A stretch of DNA of 64,000 nt from an uncultured Fodinibius sp. Lineage in GTDB: Bacteria; Bacteroidota; Rhodothermia; Balneolales; Balneolaceae. Positions 37,701 to 46,055 of the stretch are shown here, piece by piece. The stretch lies in NCBI GenBank assembly GCA_913056455.1, contig CAJXMJ010000004.1, positions 56,945 to 120,944 of the forward strand. The letters run 5' to 3'. The notes below the pieces were generated by a model. That model did not search any database and was not told the origin of the DNA. It worked only from the letters and a program-made list of their open reading frames with translations. Numbering within the stretch: position 1 is the stretch's first letter; every line of letters starts with the position of its first letter. The position numbers were made by a program, and so were the translations under genes.

Positions 37701-38930
37701 ATGCGAGCTTCTACTGTCCTACTTGCCATTTGTAGTTCCTTAATCTTATGGGGGTGCAACTTAACGCATTCCCAGCCAACGGTAAAAGTAGGTGCTCACG
37801 TTTTGCTCGACAATCATCTTAAAGAGATTGAAGACAAACGCGTAGGGCTTGTAATGAATCCTACCGCCCGCGTAGAAGGCTCGCATATGCTTGATACTCT
37901 CCTTGCTCGAGACGTTAATATTACCGCACTCTTTGCCCCCGAACATGGTTTTCGCGGAGATATTGGAGCCGGAGAAACTATAGAAGATGGCATTGACCAA
38001 TCTACCGGGCTACCTGTTTTTTCACTCTATGGAAAAACACGTATCCCCACTCCCAAAATGCTTGAAAAAGTAGACATGTTACTTTTCGATATTCAGGATG
38101 TGGGAGGGCGATTCTATACCTATAATGCTACGCTTGGTAATATTATCGAAGCAGCGGCTGCAAAGGATATTCCGGTCTGGGTTTTGGATCGCCCAAATCC
38201 TGCCGGTGACTTGATTTCTGGATGGATGATGCAAAAGAAACACCACTCTTTTGTGGGGAAATATCCTATTCCCATGGTTCATGGCATGACGCTTGGAGAA
38301 TTGGCTAAAATGATGGTGGGTGAACAATGGGTTAAAAATGCCAAACAAGCTACTGTTCGGGTTATCCCCATGAAGGGATGGAAGCGCACGATGAAATGGT
38401 CTAAAACAGGATTGGATTGGATTCCTCCGTCTCCCAACCTGCCCAGCTTTTATCACGCCTATGTCTATTTGGGAACCGTTCTTTTCGAAGGCACCACTAT
38501 ATCTGAAGGGCGTGGCACAGATAATCCCTTTCTGCGAGCTGGATCACCGCAAACGAACCTAACTACTTCCCATATTGCAAAACTACGTCGCCAATTTTCA
38601 GGGGTCAATATTGAACGGCGCACTTTTACTCCGGAAGCTATTCCCGGCAAGGCTTCAAACCCCAAATTTGAGGGCCAACGGTGTCACGGAATTGCCATAC
38701 AAGTGACCAACCCTGATGCATTTAACCCGGTCGTTCTTGGAGTCGAGCTTTTATCAACAATTCTCGATGCCACTCCAAACGCTTCACTCAATGATTATAT
38801 GCCCAAGCTCAGCGGTATTGACAATGCGATGCTAAAAGAACAGCTTGAAGATGATACTTATTCCAATAATTGGAAGAAAACAGCTACCGAGTTTAAGAAA
38901 AAGCGCAAACAATATCTCTTATACGAATAA
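37701..38930 (+). CDS. NamZ-like exo-beta-N-acetylmuramidase (DUF1343), lipoprotein
   Basis: A 409-residue exported protein with a lipobox-like LWGC (Cys19). The DUF1343 core is clear: GLVMNPTARV, FAPEHGFRGD with the Glu-His pair, YGKTRIPTP, LFDIQDVG with RFYTY, and the ISEGRGTDNPF block. DUF1343 was identified as glycoside hydrolase family GH171, exo-N-acetylmuramidases that remove terminal MurNAc from peptidoglycan fragments (B. subtilis NamZ, Tannerella). A role in cell-wall recycling is the likely one. Its stop is 4 bases from that of rlmB. Confidence 0.88.
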   Translation: MRASTVLLAICSSLILWGCNLTHSQPTVKVGAHVLLDNHLKEIEDKRVGLVMNPTARVEGSHMLDTLLARDVNITALFAPEHGFRGDIGAGETIEDGIDQSTGLPVFSLYGKTRIPTPKMLEKVDMLLFDIQDVGGRFYTYNATLGNIIEAAAAKDIPVWVLDRPNPAGDLISGWMMQKKHHSFVGKYPIPMVHGMTLGELAKMMVGEQWVKNAKQATVRVIPMKGWKRTMKWSKTGLDWIPPSPNLPSFYHAYVYLGTVLFEGTTISEGRGTDNPFLRAGSPQTNLTTSHIAKLRRQFSGVNIERRTFTPEAIPGKASNPKFEGQRCHGIAIQVTNPDAFNPVVLGVELLSTILDATPNASLNDYMPKLSGIDNAMLKEQLEDDTYSNNWKKTATEFKKKRKQYLLYE

Positions 38931-38934
38931 TACT

Positions 38935-39684
38935 TTAGTCCTGTACTTTCCGTTTCCACTCATAACAAAGTAGCGCAGCGCTAACCGAAGCATTCAGCGA
39001 CTCCACATTGTTTTCCATAGGGATACGAAACTTATAATCACAGTGCTCCAGGGTTTTTTGACTGATGCCACTACCTTCATTACCGACAACAAATGCCAAC
39101 GGGCGATCGACCTCCAAATCCCACAACTCTTGATCCCCATCCATATCCAGTCCACCAATCCAAAAGCCTTCATCTTTAAGCTTCATAATGGACTGATTAA
39201 GATTGCCTGCACGGACAATGGGAATGCGTCCCGCCGTACCGGCTGATGTCTTATGAACAGTAGCATTTATAGGCGCCTGCCGATGCTTGGGAACCAACAC
39301 AGCTGAAATTCCCGCCGCAGCAGCAGTTCGCAACATCGCCCCCAAATTTCCGGGATCCTCAATTTCATCCAGTAAAAGAATAGCCGGGTAGTTGGAAGTG
39401 TCTATAGTATCAAGCCAGCTTCCAAAATCCATATACGATATTTGGCTCATCAGCGCTACTATGCCCTGGTCATTTACGCTGCCCACAAGATCATTAAGTT
39501 TGGAACCTGGAACGTGTGAAATAGGTATACGATGTTGGGATGCTAACTTGAAAATCTCGGGGAGTTGAGAATCGTGCAACGAATCACGAACAAAAATCTT
39601 TTGCATGCGTTCGGCTTCGTTCCTCAATGCCTCTTCAATAGAATTGCGACCATAAACGTAAATATTTGTCTCACTTTCTGTCAT
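38935..39684 (-). CDS. rlmB: 23S rRNA 2'-O-methyltransferase RlmB / TrmH-family
   Basis: A 249-residue SpoU-family methyltransferase. After an N-terminal substrate-binding domain with the signature YGRNSIEEAL, the trefoil-knot motifs are visible: LLDEIEDPGNLGAMLRTA, VVGNEGSGIS and the IPMENNVESLNASVSAAL block. RlmB methylates G2251 of 23S rRNA; the N-terminal domain favours RlmB over TrmH or TrmL. It is convergent with the NamZ-like gene. Confidence 0.9.
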   Translation of the reverse strand: MTESETNIYVYGRNSIEEALRNEAERMQKIFVRDSLHDSQLPEIFKLASQHRIPISHVPGSKLNDLVGSVNDQGIVALMSQISYMDFGSWLDTIDTSNYPAILLLDEIEDPGNLGAMLRTAAAAGISAVLVPKHRQAPINATVHKTSAGTAGRIPIVRAGNLNQSIMKLKDEGFWIGGLDMDGDQELWDLEVDRPLAFVVGNEGSGISQKTLEHCDYKFRIPMENNVESLNASVSAALLCYEWKRKVQD

Positions 39685-39768
39685 GATAAATCGGGGAATT
39701 GAAATATTAATTATTTCGTTTAACTTATAACTACTTAACGGCTTATTAAATAAAATAAGGGGATACCT

Positions 39769-40116
39769 ATGAAAAATAAGAATCCAAAAGATGATTCATT
39801 TCCATCCTCTGAATCTCCCAATATAAAGGATTCCATACAGAATTCTGTTATTTCTCATTATGTAGAACAAACCCACTCACTTTCAACATTCTACATGATA
39901 GCTGCGATATCCCAAATCGTTCTGGGATTGACAATCGTTACGGTTTCCGTGCTTGGACTTATCCAACCACAATGGCTTGCTACCGTATTGATAATGATCG
40001 CCAGCGTAACAACTATGATTGGTCTTTATCTTCTGTATATTACGGCTGCAAAAAGAAATAACCATAATTCTTTGCTACGCAACGCTATGCAGCGGATTAT
40101 GCAACACAAAAACTGA
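39769..40116 (+). CDS. Small two-helix membrane protein, unknown
   Basis: A 115-residue protein I do not recognise. The first 40 residues are polar (Ser, Asn, Lys) and predicted cytosolic. Two transmembrane helices follow (about 43-65 and 70-92), then a short basic tail with an LLRNAMQRIMQHKN helix. It starts an apparent three-gene operon: its TGA stop is one base before the ATG of a second small membrane protein, which overlaps a secreted glycerophosphodiesterase gene. Confidence 0.7.
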   Translation: MKNKNPKDDSFPSSESPNIKDSIQNSVISHYVEQTHSLSTFYMIAAISQIVLGLTIVTVSVLGLIQPQWLATVLIMIASVTTMIGLYLLYITAAKRNNHNSLLRNAMQRIMQHKN

Positions 40117-40117
40117 T

Positions 40118-40450
40118 ATGACAGATTTTAGCGATTCTGAAACACAGGAACGACTTCAATCTTACCTTACTGTACACCTTAAAAAAGATGAACTGTCACT
40201 CTCCGAAAACGAACAGGTGGATGCCCTTCAAAAGAAAAAACGAAATAAGTGGATTCAACTTGCCGTAAATATTGCGGCTATTCTATTTTTTGGCTACTCC
40301 TTTTATTTCGATATCACCCAGCTTGGGCAAACCTTTTTCATCATCATTTTTGCTGTTTTTGTAATCAATGTAGGTCTAATATTCTATCAAAAGAATCAAA
40401 TTGATGAGCTATTGGAATACCTACAATGGAAAATACAGCATGAGAATTAA
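40118..40450 (+). CDS. Small two-helix membrane protein, unknown
   Basis: A 110-residue protein I do not recognise. I start it at the ATG at 40118 because the longer frame overlaps the previous gene almost entirely. It has a charged N terminus (residues 1-42), two transmembrane helices (about 43-62 and 68-88) and a short C-terminal helix rich in Gln, Glu and Leu. The general shape resembles its upstream neighbour, and the pair could form one complex. It overlaps the next gene by 11 bases. Confidence 0.7.
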   Translation: MTDFSDSETQERLQSYLTVHLKKDELSLSENEQVDALQKKKRNKWIQLAVNIAAILFFGYSFYFDITQLGQTFFIIIFAVFVINVGLIFYQKNQIDELLEYLQWKIQHEN

Positions 40451-41324
40451 GTTTCTCTGTCTTATTTTTGCTCTTGGCTCAACTTTTACTGTTAACAGTC
40501 CGGCCCAATCATCTATGATGCAAAAATATAACTTACCTTTGCTTTACAATGATGATGGTGACGATTTTATCATTATAGCTCATCGCGGTGCCAGCGCTTA
40601 CTACCCCGAGAATACAATGGTGGCATTTCAAAAGGCTGTGGAGATGGGGGCTGAGATGATCGAGCTGGACATCATGATGAGCAAAGATGGAGTTCCCATC
40701 GTATTTCACGATGCTAAACTAAATAAGCACACCAATGGTAACAGTTATGTAAGGAATTACACTCTTAATGAGCTGAAAAAGCTGGATGCGGGTTCTTGGT
40801 TCGACTCCAAATTTTCTGATCAAAAAATTCCTACTCTCGAAGAAGTTTTGGAGTTTGCATCAGGAAAGATTGCACTCAATATCGAAATTAAAACTGAGGC
40901 AGTTTCTGATAAAATTGAAAACGGTATTGAACAAAAAGCACTACAACTTGTTAAAAAACATGGGATGGAAAACCACGTGCTGTTTTCCAGTTTTGACTAC
41001 CGCGCCGTTCGTCGCATCAAACAATTTGATTCCAATGTGCCGGTAGCACTACTCTACGATAAAAGTCAATCAAACCGATTATTACCGCACCAGCTGGTCG
41101 AAAAATATAATGTGGACGCATTCAACTGCAGCTATCGACAACTGAAAAGAAAGTGGATGACTGACCTCAACGAACATGATATCCCAACGTTTATTTATAC
41201 CGTAAATAGCAAAAGAAAAATGCAAAAGCTTATTGCGGGTAGCGTTACCGGGATATTTACCAATAAACCTGATCTGCTAAAATCCGTAGTAGAAAATTAT
41301 CATCTAAACAATACAACAGATTAG
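40440..41324 (+). CDS. Secreted glycerophosphodiester phosphodiesterase
   Basis: A 294-residue exported enzyme that splits glycerophosphodiesters (deacylated phospholipids) into glycerol 3-phosphate and alcohol. The start chosen is the ATG at 40440, which gives a clean signal peptide (MRIKFLCLIFALG, cleavage near SPAQ). The active-site blocks IIAHRGASAYYPENT, MIELDIMMSKDG and VFHDAKL are intact, with the two catalytic histidines. An earlier frame start at 40401 is unlikely. Confidence 0.93.
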   Translation: MRIKFLCLIFALGSTFTVNSPAQSSMMQKYNLPLLYNDDGDDFIIIAHRGASAYYPENTMVAFQKAVEMGAEMIELDIMMSKDGVPIVFHDAKLNKHTNGNSYVRNYTLNELKKLDAGSWFDSKFSDQKIPTLEEVLEFASGKIALNIEIKTEAVSDKIENGIEQKALQLVKKHGMENHVLFSSFDYRAVRRIKQFDSNVPVALLYDKSQSNRLLPHQLVEKYNVDAFNCSYRQLKRKWMTDLNEHDIPTFIYTVNSKRKMQKLIAGSVTGIFTNKPDLLKSVVENYHLNNTTD

Positions 41325-41341
41325 TCAGCACGTTTACCAGC

Positions 41342-41761
41342 CTATTTTCCTATTACCTGCAAAAAGATCCTACGGTCCCTCGATTTATTATCATGATTTA
41401 AAATTACGACTTGTTGCCAAGTGCCCAGTACCGGTTTACCATCCTGCAACGGCACCGTTATTCCAGGTCCCATCATTGTAGCCCGCATATGTGAAAAACC
41501 ATTATCATCACCCCAGGTTTCCCCGTGACGGGTAGTCTGATCATGTGGAGCAAACTCTTCCAGTTTATCTTTCATATCTTGCACCAACGCAGGCTCAAAC
41601 TCTATTGTTGAAATTGAAGCAGTAGAGCCGATCGGAAAAACATGGATGATCCCTTCCGAGAATCCGCTTTCCTCAGCAAATTGCCTCACTTGTTCGGTAA
41701 TATTTTTAATATCAGAAAATCCCTCAGCTCCAATCGTAATCTCTTTACTAATAATATCCAT
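41342..41761 (-). CDS. YjbQ/UPF0047-family protein
   Basis: A 139-residue protein of the YjbQ family. It has HMRATMMGPGITVPL and the GTWQQVV block followed by DRRIFLQVIG. The E. coli member has weak thiamine phosphate synthase activity, but the physiological role is uncertain. Its C-terminal motifs are conserved, while the middle reads FPIGSTASIS where many members have a PHTTAA-like phrase. It is 4 bases downstream of the alpha/beta hydrolase gene. Confidence 0.88.
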   Translation of the reverse strand: MDIISKEITIGAEGFSDIKNITEQVRQFAEESGFSEGIIHVFPIGSTASISTIEFEPALVQDMKDKLEEFAPHDQTTRHGETWGDDNGFSHMRATMMGPGITVPLQDGKPVLGTWQQVVILNHDNKSRDRRIFLQVIGK

Positions 41762-41765
41762 ATCC

Positions 41766-42590
41766 TTAATTCCTTAAGTTATCATATAAGAATTCCTGCA
41801 GTGCTAAACGATACTTTTCTCCTGTTTCCCAGAATCCGGAACCGTGCGAACCTCGAAGTTCAACAAACGTTTTGGGTTCATTGGCCGCTTCAAAAAGTTT
41901 TTCGCCGTGCTGGTACGGGACAATTTCATCATCTCTGCTGTGGGCCATAAATAGTGGCGACTCAATCTGCCTAATATTCGCAAGTGTGTTATAATCATAT
42001 TTTATGATGGAGCGTACCGGCAGCCAGGGATATAAATCAGCACCCAAATCAGCAGCTGAGGTAAACGTTGATTCCAGAATGGTAGCAGCTGGCTGTTTTT
42101 GTACTGCAAGCCACGAAGCAACTGCTCCGCCCAGCGATCTTCCCATAATCACAATGTTATCATCCTCTATTTCTCTTTCTGCCACCAAATAATTCCAGGC
42201 TGCTCGAGCATCTTTATACGTTCCCTGTTCGCTGGGACGTCCCTCGCTTTTTCCATATCCGCGATAATCAAAAATAAAAACATTCAGTCCCAAATTATGC
42301 AACAGTTGAATCGTTTGCAGTCGACCTGAAATATTTCCTGCATTCCCATGGAAATATAAAAGGGTATTCTTACTGTCGGACGGAATATACCAGCCGTGAA
42401 GACTCAAGTTATTTTCAGTTTGGAAAGTAACGTCTTCATATGACAATCCAACATCCTCGGGTGTATAGGTGATTGATTTTTGAGGATGATAAATCATCTG
42501 TGACTGCAGAAAATACATCAAGATAACCAGTAAAAGATATCCGACAGCAACACTTAACAGGATCCATAAAAATGACTGCACAATTCGCAA
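41766..42590 (-). CDS. Membrane-anchored alpha/beta hydrolase (BEM46/YfhR-like)
   Basis: A 274-residue hydrolase with an N-terminal transmembrane helix (about residues 5-28). The nucleophile elbow is GRSLGG, the oxyanion region FHGNAGN, the acid is in HSRDDEIVP, and the His is in LRGSHGSGF. Substrate unknown; relatives are esterases or peptidases. The longest frame starts at a TTG (42590), with a GTG three codons later. It is followed closely by the YjbQ-like gene. Confidence 0.87.
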   Translation of the reverse strand: MRIVQSFLWILLSVAVGYLLLVILMYFLQSQMIYHPQKSITYTPEDVGLSYEDVTFQTENNLSLHGWYIPSDSKNTLLYFHGNAGNISGRLQTIQLLHNLGLNVFIFDYRGYGKSEGRPSEQGTYKDARAAWNYLVAEREIEDDNIVIMGRSLGGAVASWLAVQKQPAATILESTFTSAADLGADLYPWLPVRSIIKYDYNTLANIRQIESPLFMAHSRDDEIVPYQHGEKLFEAANEPKTFVELRGSHGSGFWETGEKYRLALQEFLYDNLRN

Positions 42591-42637
42591 AATTGATTAG
42601 ATGAATTGAAATTCATTGCCCCCAAAGATAACAAAAA

Positions 42638-43180
42638 CTATTCGCCCGTCTTCAGTACATAAGTTTGCAATCGTTGATGGCGTGCCCCATCAGGATGCAA
42701 CTTGCTCTCATAAAGGACAAATTTACTGACGGGGGTATCTGTAATGGCAAACTTTTTATGCTGTTTAATAAATGAGGTAACCGCTCGTTTCGATGTATTC
42801 TTTGTGCGTCCTAACGTAATGTGTGGTTTATACGATCTATTTTCAGGAGCGATCCCCATTTTCTCACACCGCCCCTCCACTTTTTGATGCAGCTCCTGAA
42901 GGTTCTCATTTTTTTTAATACCTGCCCACACCACTTTGGGCTGTTTACCCTCCGGGAAATACCCAATCCCTGCAATCGTCATGGTAAAATCCGGATGAAC
43001 AATGTTATCCAGCTCACCCCGCAACTCACTGGCAGTCGTTTTATCAACATCTCCTACAAATTTTAGGGTGAGATGCATCTGCTCTTGAGGCTGCCACCGC
43101 ATCCCATCAATAGGCTGCTGCAAGTCCAGCAACTTTTGTTTTACCCGCTTTGGCAAAGGAATAGCAATAAATAAACGCAT
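42638..43180 (-). CDS. thpR: RNA 2',3'-cyclic phosphodiesterase (2H family)
   Basis: A 180-residue 2H phosphoesterase. Both catalytic HxTx motifs are present, HLTLKFVGD and HITLGRT. ThpR/LigT proteins open 2',3'-cyclic phosphates on RNA. It starts nine bases after the stop of the acylphosphatase gene and is probably cotranscribed with it. Confidence 0.93.
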   Translation of the reverse strand: MRLFIAIPLPKRVKQKLLDLQQPIDGMRWQPQEQMHLTLKFVGDVDKTTASELRGELDNIVHPDFTMTIAGIGYFPEGKQPKVVWAGIKKNENLQELHQKVEGRCEKMGIAPENRSYKPHITLGRTKNTSKRAVTSFIKQHKKFAITDTPVSKFVLYESKLHPDGARHQRLQTYVLKTGE

Positions 43181-43189
43181 AGAAAAGAG

Positions 43190-43465
43190 TTAATGATAGC
43201 GAACCTCAAATTCTTCGTACTCATCATCAGCTTCCTCTACCGTAACGTCAATATTGTCAACCCGACTGGCACCCGGCCCCTGCTCACAACGGTTTACCAT
43301 CTCCCTGATGTGATCCATTGGTCCCGCAAAAATAGCTTCTACACGACCATCGGGTAGATTCTTGACCCATCCGAAAACCCCTACTTCTTCAGCATTTACT
43401 TTTGCAAAATGACGGAATCCAACTCCTTGTACACGTCCTTCGATAAATACATGCGCCTGTTGCAT
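43190..43465 (-). CDS. acyP: Acylphosphatase
   Basis: A 91-residue enzyme that hydrolyses acyl phosphates. The start is the ATG at 43465, which places GRVQGVGFRHF (catalytic Arg) near the N terminus as in other members; the reading frame is open 14 codons further upstream but that part is not family-like. The catalytic Asn is in GWVKNLPDG. The C-terminal 15 residues are unusually acidic (EEADDEYEEFE). It is divergent from oxyR. Confidence 0.93.
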   Translation of the reverse strand: MQQAHVFIEGRVQGVGFRHFAKVNAEEVGVFGWVKNLPDGRVEAIFAGPMDHIREMVNRCEQGPGASRVDNIDVTVEEADDEYEEFEVRYH

Positions 43466-43553
43466 AATTGTTATATCTATGCTTTTTATTAAATCTTGAA
43501 CTCTCAATTGTTTAGTGATCCACGGCTAATGTACTAATCTGAAAGGAAATCTC

Positions 43554-43575
43554 GAACTTTCACGAATTAAAGTTC
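43554..43575 (+). promoter_or_regulatory. Inverted repeat and possible promoter before oxyR
   Basis: GAACTTT and AAAGTTC with an 8-base spacer, followed 9 bases later by TATAAT (43585-43590), which suits a -10 box 47 bases before the oxyR start. The repeat would cover the -35 region, a usual place for an autoregulating LysR-type regulator. A direct repeat AAATAGATT (43597-43605 and 43624-43632) follows. It does not match the classical four-part OxyR site. Confidence 0.45.
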
Positions 43576-43637
43576 TAAAGTTTGTATAATTCCGTCAAAT
43601 AGATTGTTCAAATTTTTGCTCTGAAATAGATTTACTT

Positions 43638-44576
43638 ATGACCCTCACGCAACTGAAATATATTATTGCCGTCGATCGATACCGCCATTTTGCCACTGCT
43701 GCAGAAAAATCCTACGTCACCCAGCCCACTCTTAGTATGCAAATTCACAAGCTGGAAGAAGAGCTCGGAATAACTATTTTTGATCGATCCAAATCACCCG
43801 TTATTCCCACGGAAATCGGAGAAGAAATTATTGAGGAGGCTAAAAAAATTATCAAGCAGTCTAAGCATATTGAAGATATCGCTGCCCTAAATGATGATGA
43901 GCTGCGAGGTACTTTCCGTATCGGAATTATTCCCACAGTTGCTCCCTATCTGCTGCCACTCTTTTTGCGCAACTTCCGGAAAAAACATCCCGAAGTTCGA
44001 CTCATATTCGAAGAAGTGGTAACCGATGAACTTCTCGATCTCCTTAACCAGGATCACCTTGATATCGGTATCATAGCTACTCCAGCCGATCGTGGTAATA
44101 TTTTTGAAGAAGATCTCTATTACGAACCTTTTTTAGGCTATGTATCAGAAGATCATCCGCTTGCAAAAAAAGATCGTCTTTCGGTAGACGACTTGGAAGT
44201 TACCAATTTATGGCTGCTTAACGAGGGACATTGCTTTCGTGATCAGACCGTAAAATTGTGCAAGAAGTTCAGGAAAAATAAGCTCGATAATCCAAAAATT
44301 GAGTTTGAAAGCGGCAACCTGGAAACGCTGAAACAACTGGTCGAACAAAATTTTGGGATGACCCTTCTTCCATACCTTGCTAAAAACCAAATAAACGATC
44401 GATGCGCTAAAGCCCATTTGCGAGAATTTGACGATCCTGTTCCACGCCGAAAAGTGCGCATTGTATATGGACGCGAATATCTCAAGAAAAATATCATTGA
44501 GGCTTTCAAAAAAGAAGTGATGTCATCCATCCCTGATGTACTCAAGAAAGAGGAGGAAGGATTTTTAGTGGAATAG
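43638..44576 (+). CDS. oxyR: Hydrogen peroxide-sensing regulator OxyR
   Basis: A 312-residue LysR-type regulator. The N-terminal winged helix-turn-helix (about residues 1-60) has the family phrase VTQPTLSMQIHKLEEELG. The effector domain contains NEGHCFRDQTVKLC with cysteines at 199 and 208, exactly the peroxide-sensing pair and numbering of E. coli OxyR. This makes OxyR, rather than a generic LysR protein, the likely identity. Targets are not adjacent. A TerC gene follows after 84 bases. Confidence 0.92.
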   Translation: MTLTQLKYIIAVDRYRHFATAAEKSYVTQPTLSMQIHKLEEELGITIFDRSKSPVIPTEIGEEIIEEAKKIIKQSKHIEDIAALNDDELRGTFRIGIIPTVAPYLLPLFLRNFRKKHPEVRLIFEEVVTDELLDLLNQDHLDIGIIATPADRGNIFEEDLYYEPFLGYVSEDHPLAKKDRLSVDDLEVTNLWLLNEGHCFRDQTVKLCKKFRKNKLDNPKIEFESGNLETLKQLVEQNFGMTLLPYLAKNQINDRCAKAHLREFDDPVPRRKVRIVYGREYLKKNIIEAFKKEVMSSIPDVLKKEEEGFLVE

Positions 44577-44660
44577 CTTGTACCCGACTCAGCTATTAAT
44601 TTTGTCAAATATTACCTACTTTTGAGGCTTATTTTTAAATCTCAAAAATAGATCTCCATC

Positions 44661-45608
44661 TTGGACCATTCCGTTCTACTGTGGTCGATATTCAATGTGT
44701 TTATAATTGCGATGCTCATTGTCGACCTCGTCGTACTTCACAAAGAGGATGAGCCTGTCAGTATTAAAGAAGCCCTCTACTGGACGGCCGCCTGGATTGT
44801 CCTGGCACTTATTTTTGGTATTGGGGTCTATTACTATATGGGAACCCAAACGGCCCTTGATTATTATACCGGCTACCTGATCGAAAAGTCCCTCAGTGTC
44901 GATAACATCTTTGTCTTCCTGCTGGTCTTTACCTATTTCAAAGTTCCTGATGAGTTTCAGCACAAGGTACTTTTCTGGGGTATCTTTGGAGCCCTCGTTA
45001 TGCGCCTGATCTTTATCTTTACCGGTGTGGCACTCATAGAACGTTTTCACTGGATTATTTATGTGTTTGGGGGCTTCCTCGTCTTTACAGGCATTAAATT
45101 AGCCATGGAAAAAGACAAAGAAGTACATCCCGAACGAAACCCCGTATTAATCTTGGTTCGCCGCTTTTTCCCAACGACCAAGAATTATCATGGCTCCAAA
45201 TTTTTCATCCGTAAAATGGGTCGGCTTATTGCCACTCCTCTATTCATTGTTTTGGTGGTTATCGAGACAACCGACCTCGTCTTTGCCCTTGATTCCATTC
45301 CCGCAATTTTAGCAATTACACGTGATGAGTTTATTATCTACAGCTCTAATGCTTTTGCAATATTGGGACTTCGAGCCCTCTACTTTGCCGTCTCAGGTAT
45401 TATGCGTCTTTTCCACTACCTGCACTATGGACTTTCCCTAATACTTATCTTTGTAGGAATTAAAATGCTACTTTCAGACTTTTATCATATTCCTACTCCC
45501 TACGCATTAGTATTTATAGGTGGCACACTTGCTCTCTCGGTTATTGCTTCCATCTTATATCCAAAAGAAGAAGATCCAATCAAAGACGAAAACCTCCGCG
45601 ACGAATAA
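44661..45608 (+). CDS. TerC-family integral membrane protein
   Basis: A 315-residue membrane protein with about eight helices. Family phrases are EALYWTAAWI, the LIEKSLSVDNIFVF block and a second acidic intramembrane stretch VIETTDLVFALDSIPA. TerC proteins are linked to metal (manganese) export or to metal loading of exported proteins. The start is a TTG at 44661 with no Shine-Dalgarno; the next ATG is at codon 18, inside the first helix. Placement after oxyR is compatible with a role in metal or oxidative stress, but cotranscription is not shown. Confidence 0.88.
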   Translation: MDHSVLLWSIFNVFIIAMLIVDLVVLHKEDEPVSIKEALYWTAAWIVLALIFGIGVYYYMGTQTALDYYTGYLIEKSLSVDNIFVFLLVFTYFKVPDEFQHKVLFWGIFGALVMRLIFIFTGVALIERFHWIIYVFGGFLVFTGIKLAMEKDKEVHPERNPVLILVRRFFPTTKNYHGSKFFIRKMGRLIATPLFIVLVVIETTDLVFALDSIPAILAITRDEFIIYSSNAFAILGLRALYFAVSGIMRLFHYLHYGLSLILIFVGIKMLLSDFYHIPTPYALVFIGGTLALSVIASILYPKEEDPIKDENLRDE

Positions 45609-45617
45609 TTCCACATT

Positions 45618-46055
45618 ATGGATTTGGAAAGCTTTTCGACAAAATGGTTCACCCTTTACTATTCGGTACTGGCTATCTGTTTGATTGGTGCCGGAGGATA
45701 TCTTACTCTAAAAAAAGATAAGGTAACTGCCTATTTGATTAATAAAGCGGACCAAAAAAGACCGCCTATACTGCTCATCCGGATCTTAAAGTATTTCTTT
45801 TTTTTCACTCTTCCCGGCCTCATATTATCGTTTACCCCTTTTTCATGGATTGAACTTCTCTTTACTATTTGGAGTTTATTGGTTGTATACATCGCCGGGC
45901 TACAGCTGGTTCGGTGGGAGCAGAGTCGAACGCTTATTAAATCCAACAAACAACTGCCCCACATTATTAAGAGAAGCGGTGCCATTATGGTGGCAGTGGG
46001 TTTAGCTATATTTCTGCTGGCATACATAGTAATAACCCGACATCCAATGTCATGA
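45618..46055 (+). CDS. Small polytopic membrane protein, unknown
   Basis: A 145-residue protein I do not recognise, with about four transmembrane helices (about residues 12-29, 52-68, 70-92 and 118-138). It starts 9 bases after the terC stop and its stop overlaps the exonuclease start in an ATGA. It therefore bridges the terC gene and the repair pair, and all may be cotranscribed. No motif suggests a function. Confidence 0.75.
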   Translation: MDLESFSTKWFTLYYSVLAICLIGAGGYLTLKKDKVTAYLINKADQKRPPILLIRILKYFFFFTLPGLILSFTPFSWIELLFTIWSLLVVYIAGLQLVRWEQSRTLIKSNKQLPHIIKRSGAIMVAVGLAIFLLAYIVITRHPMS

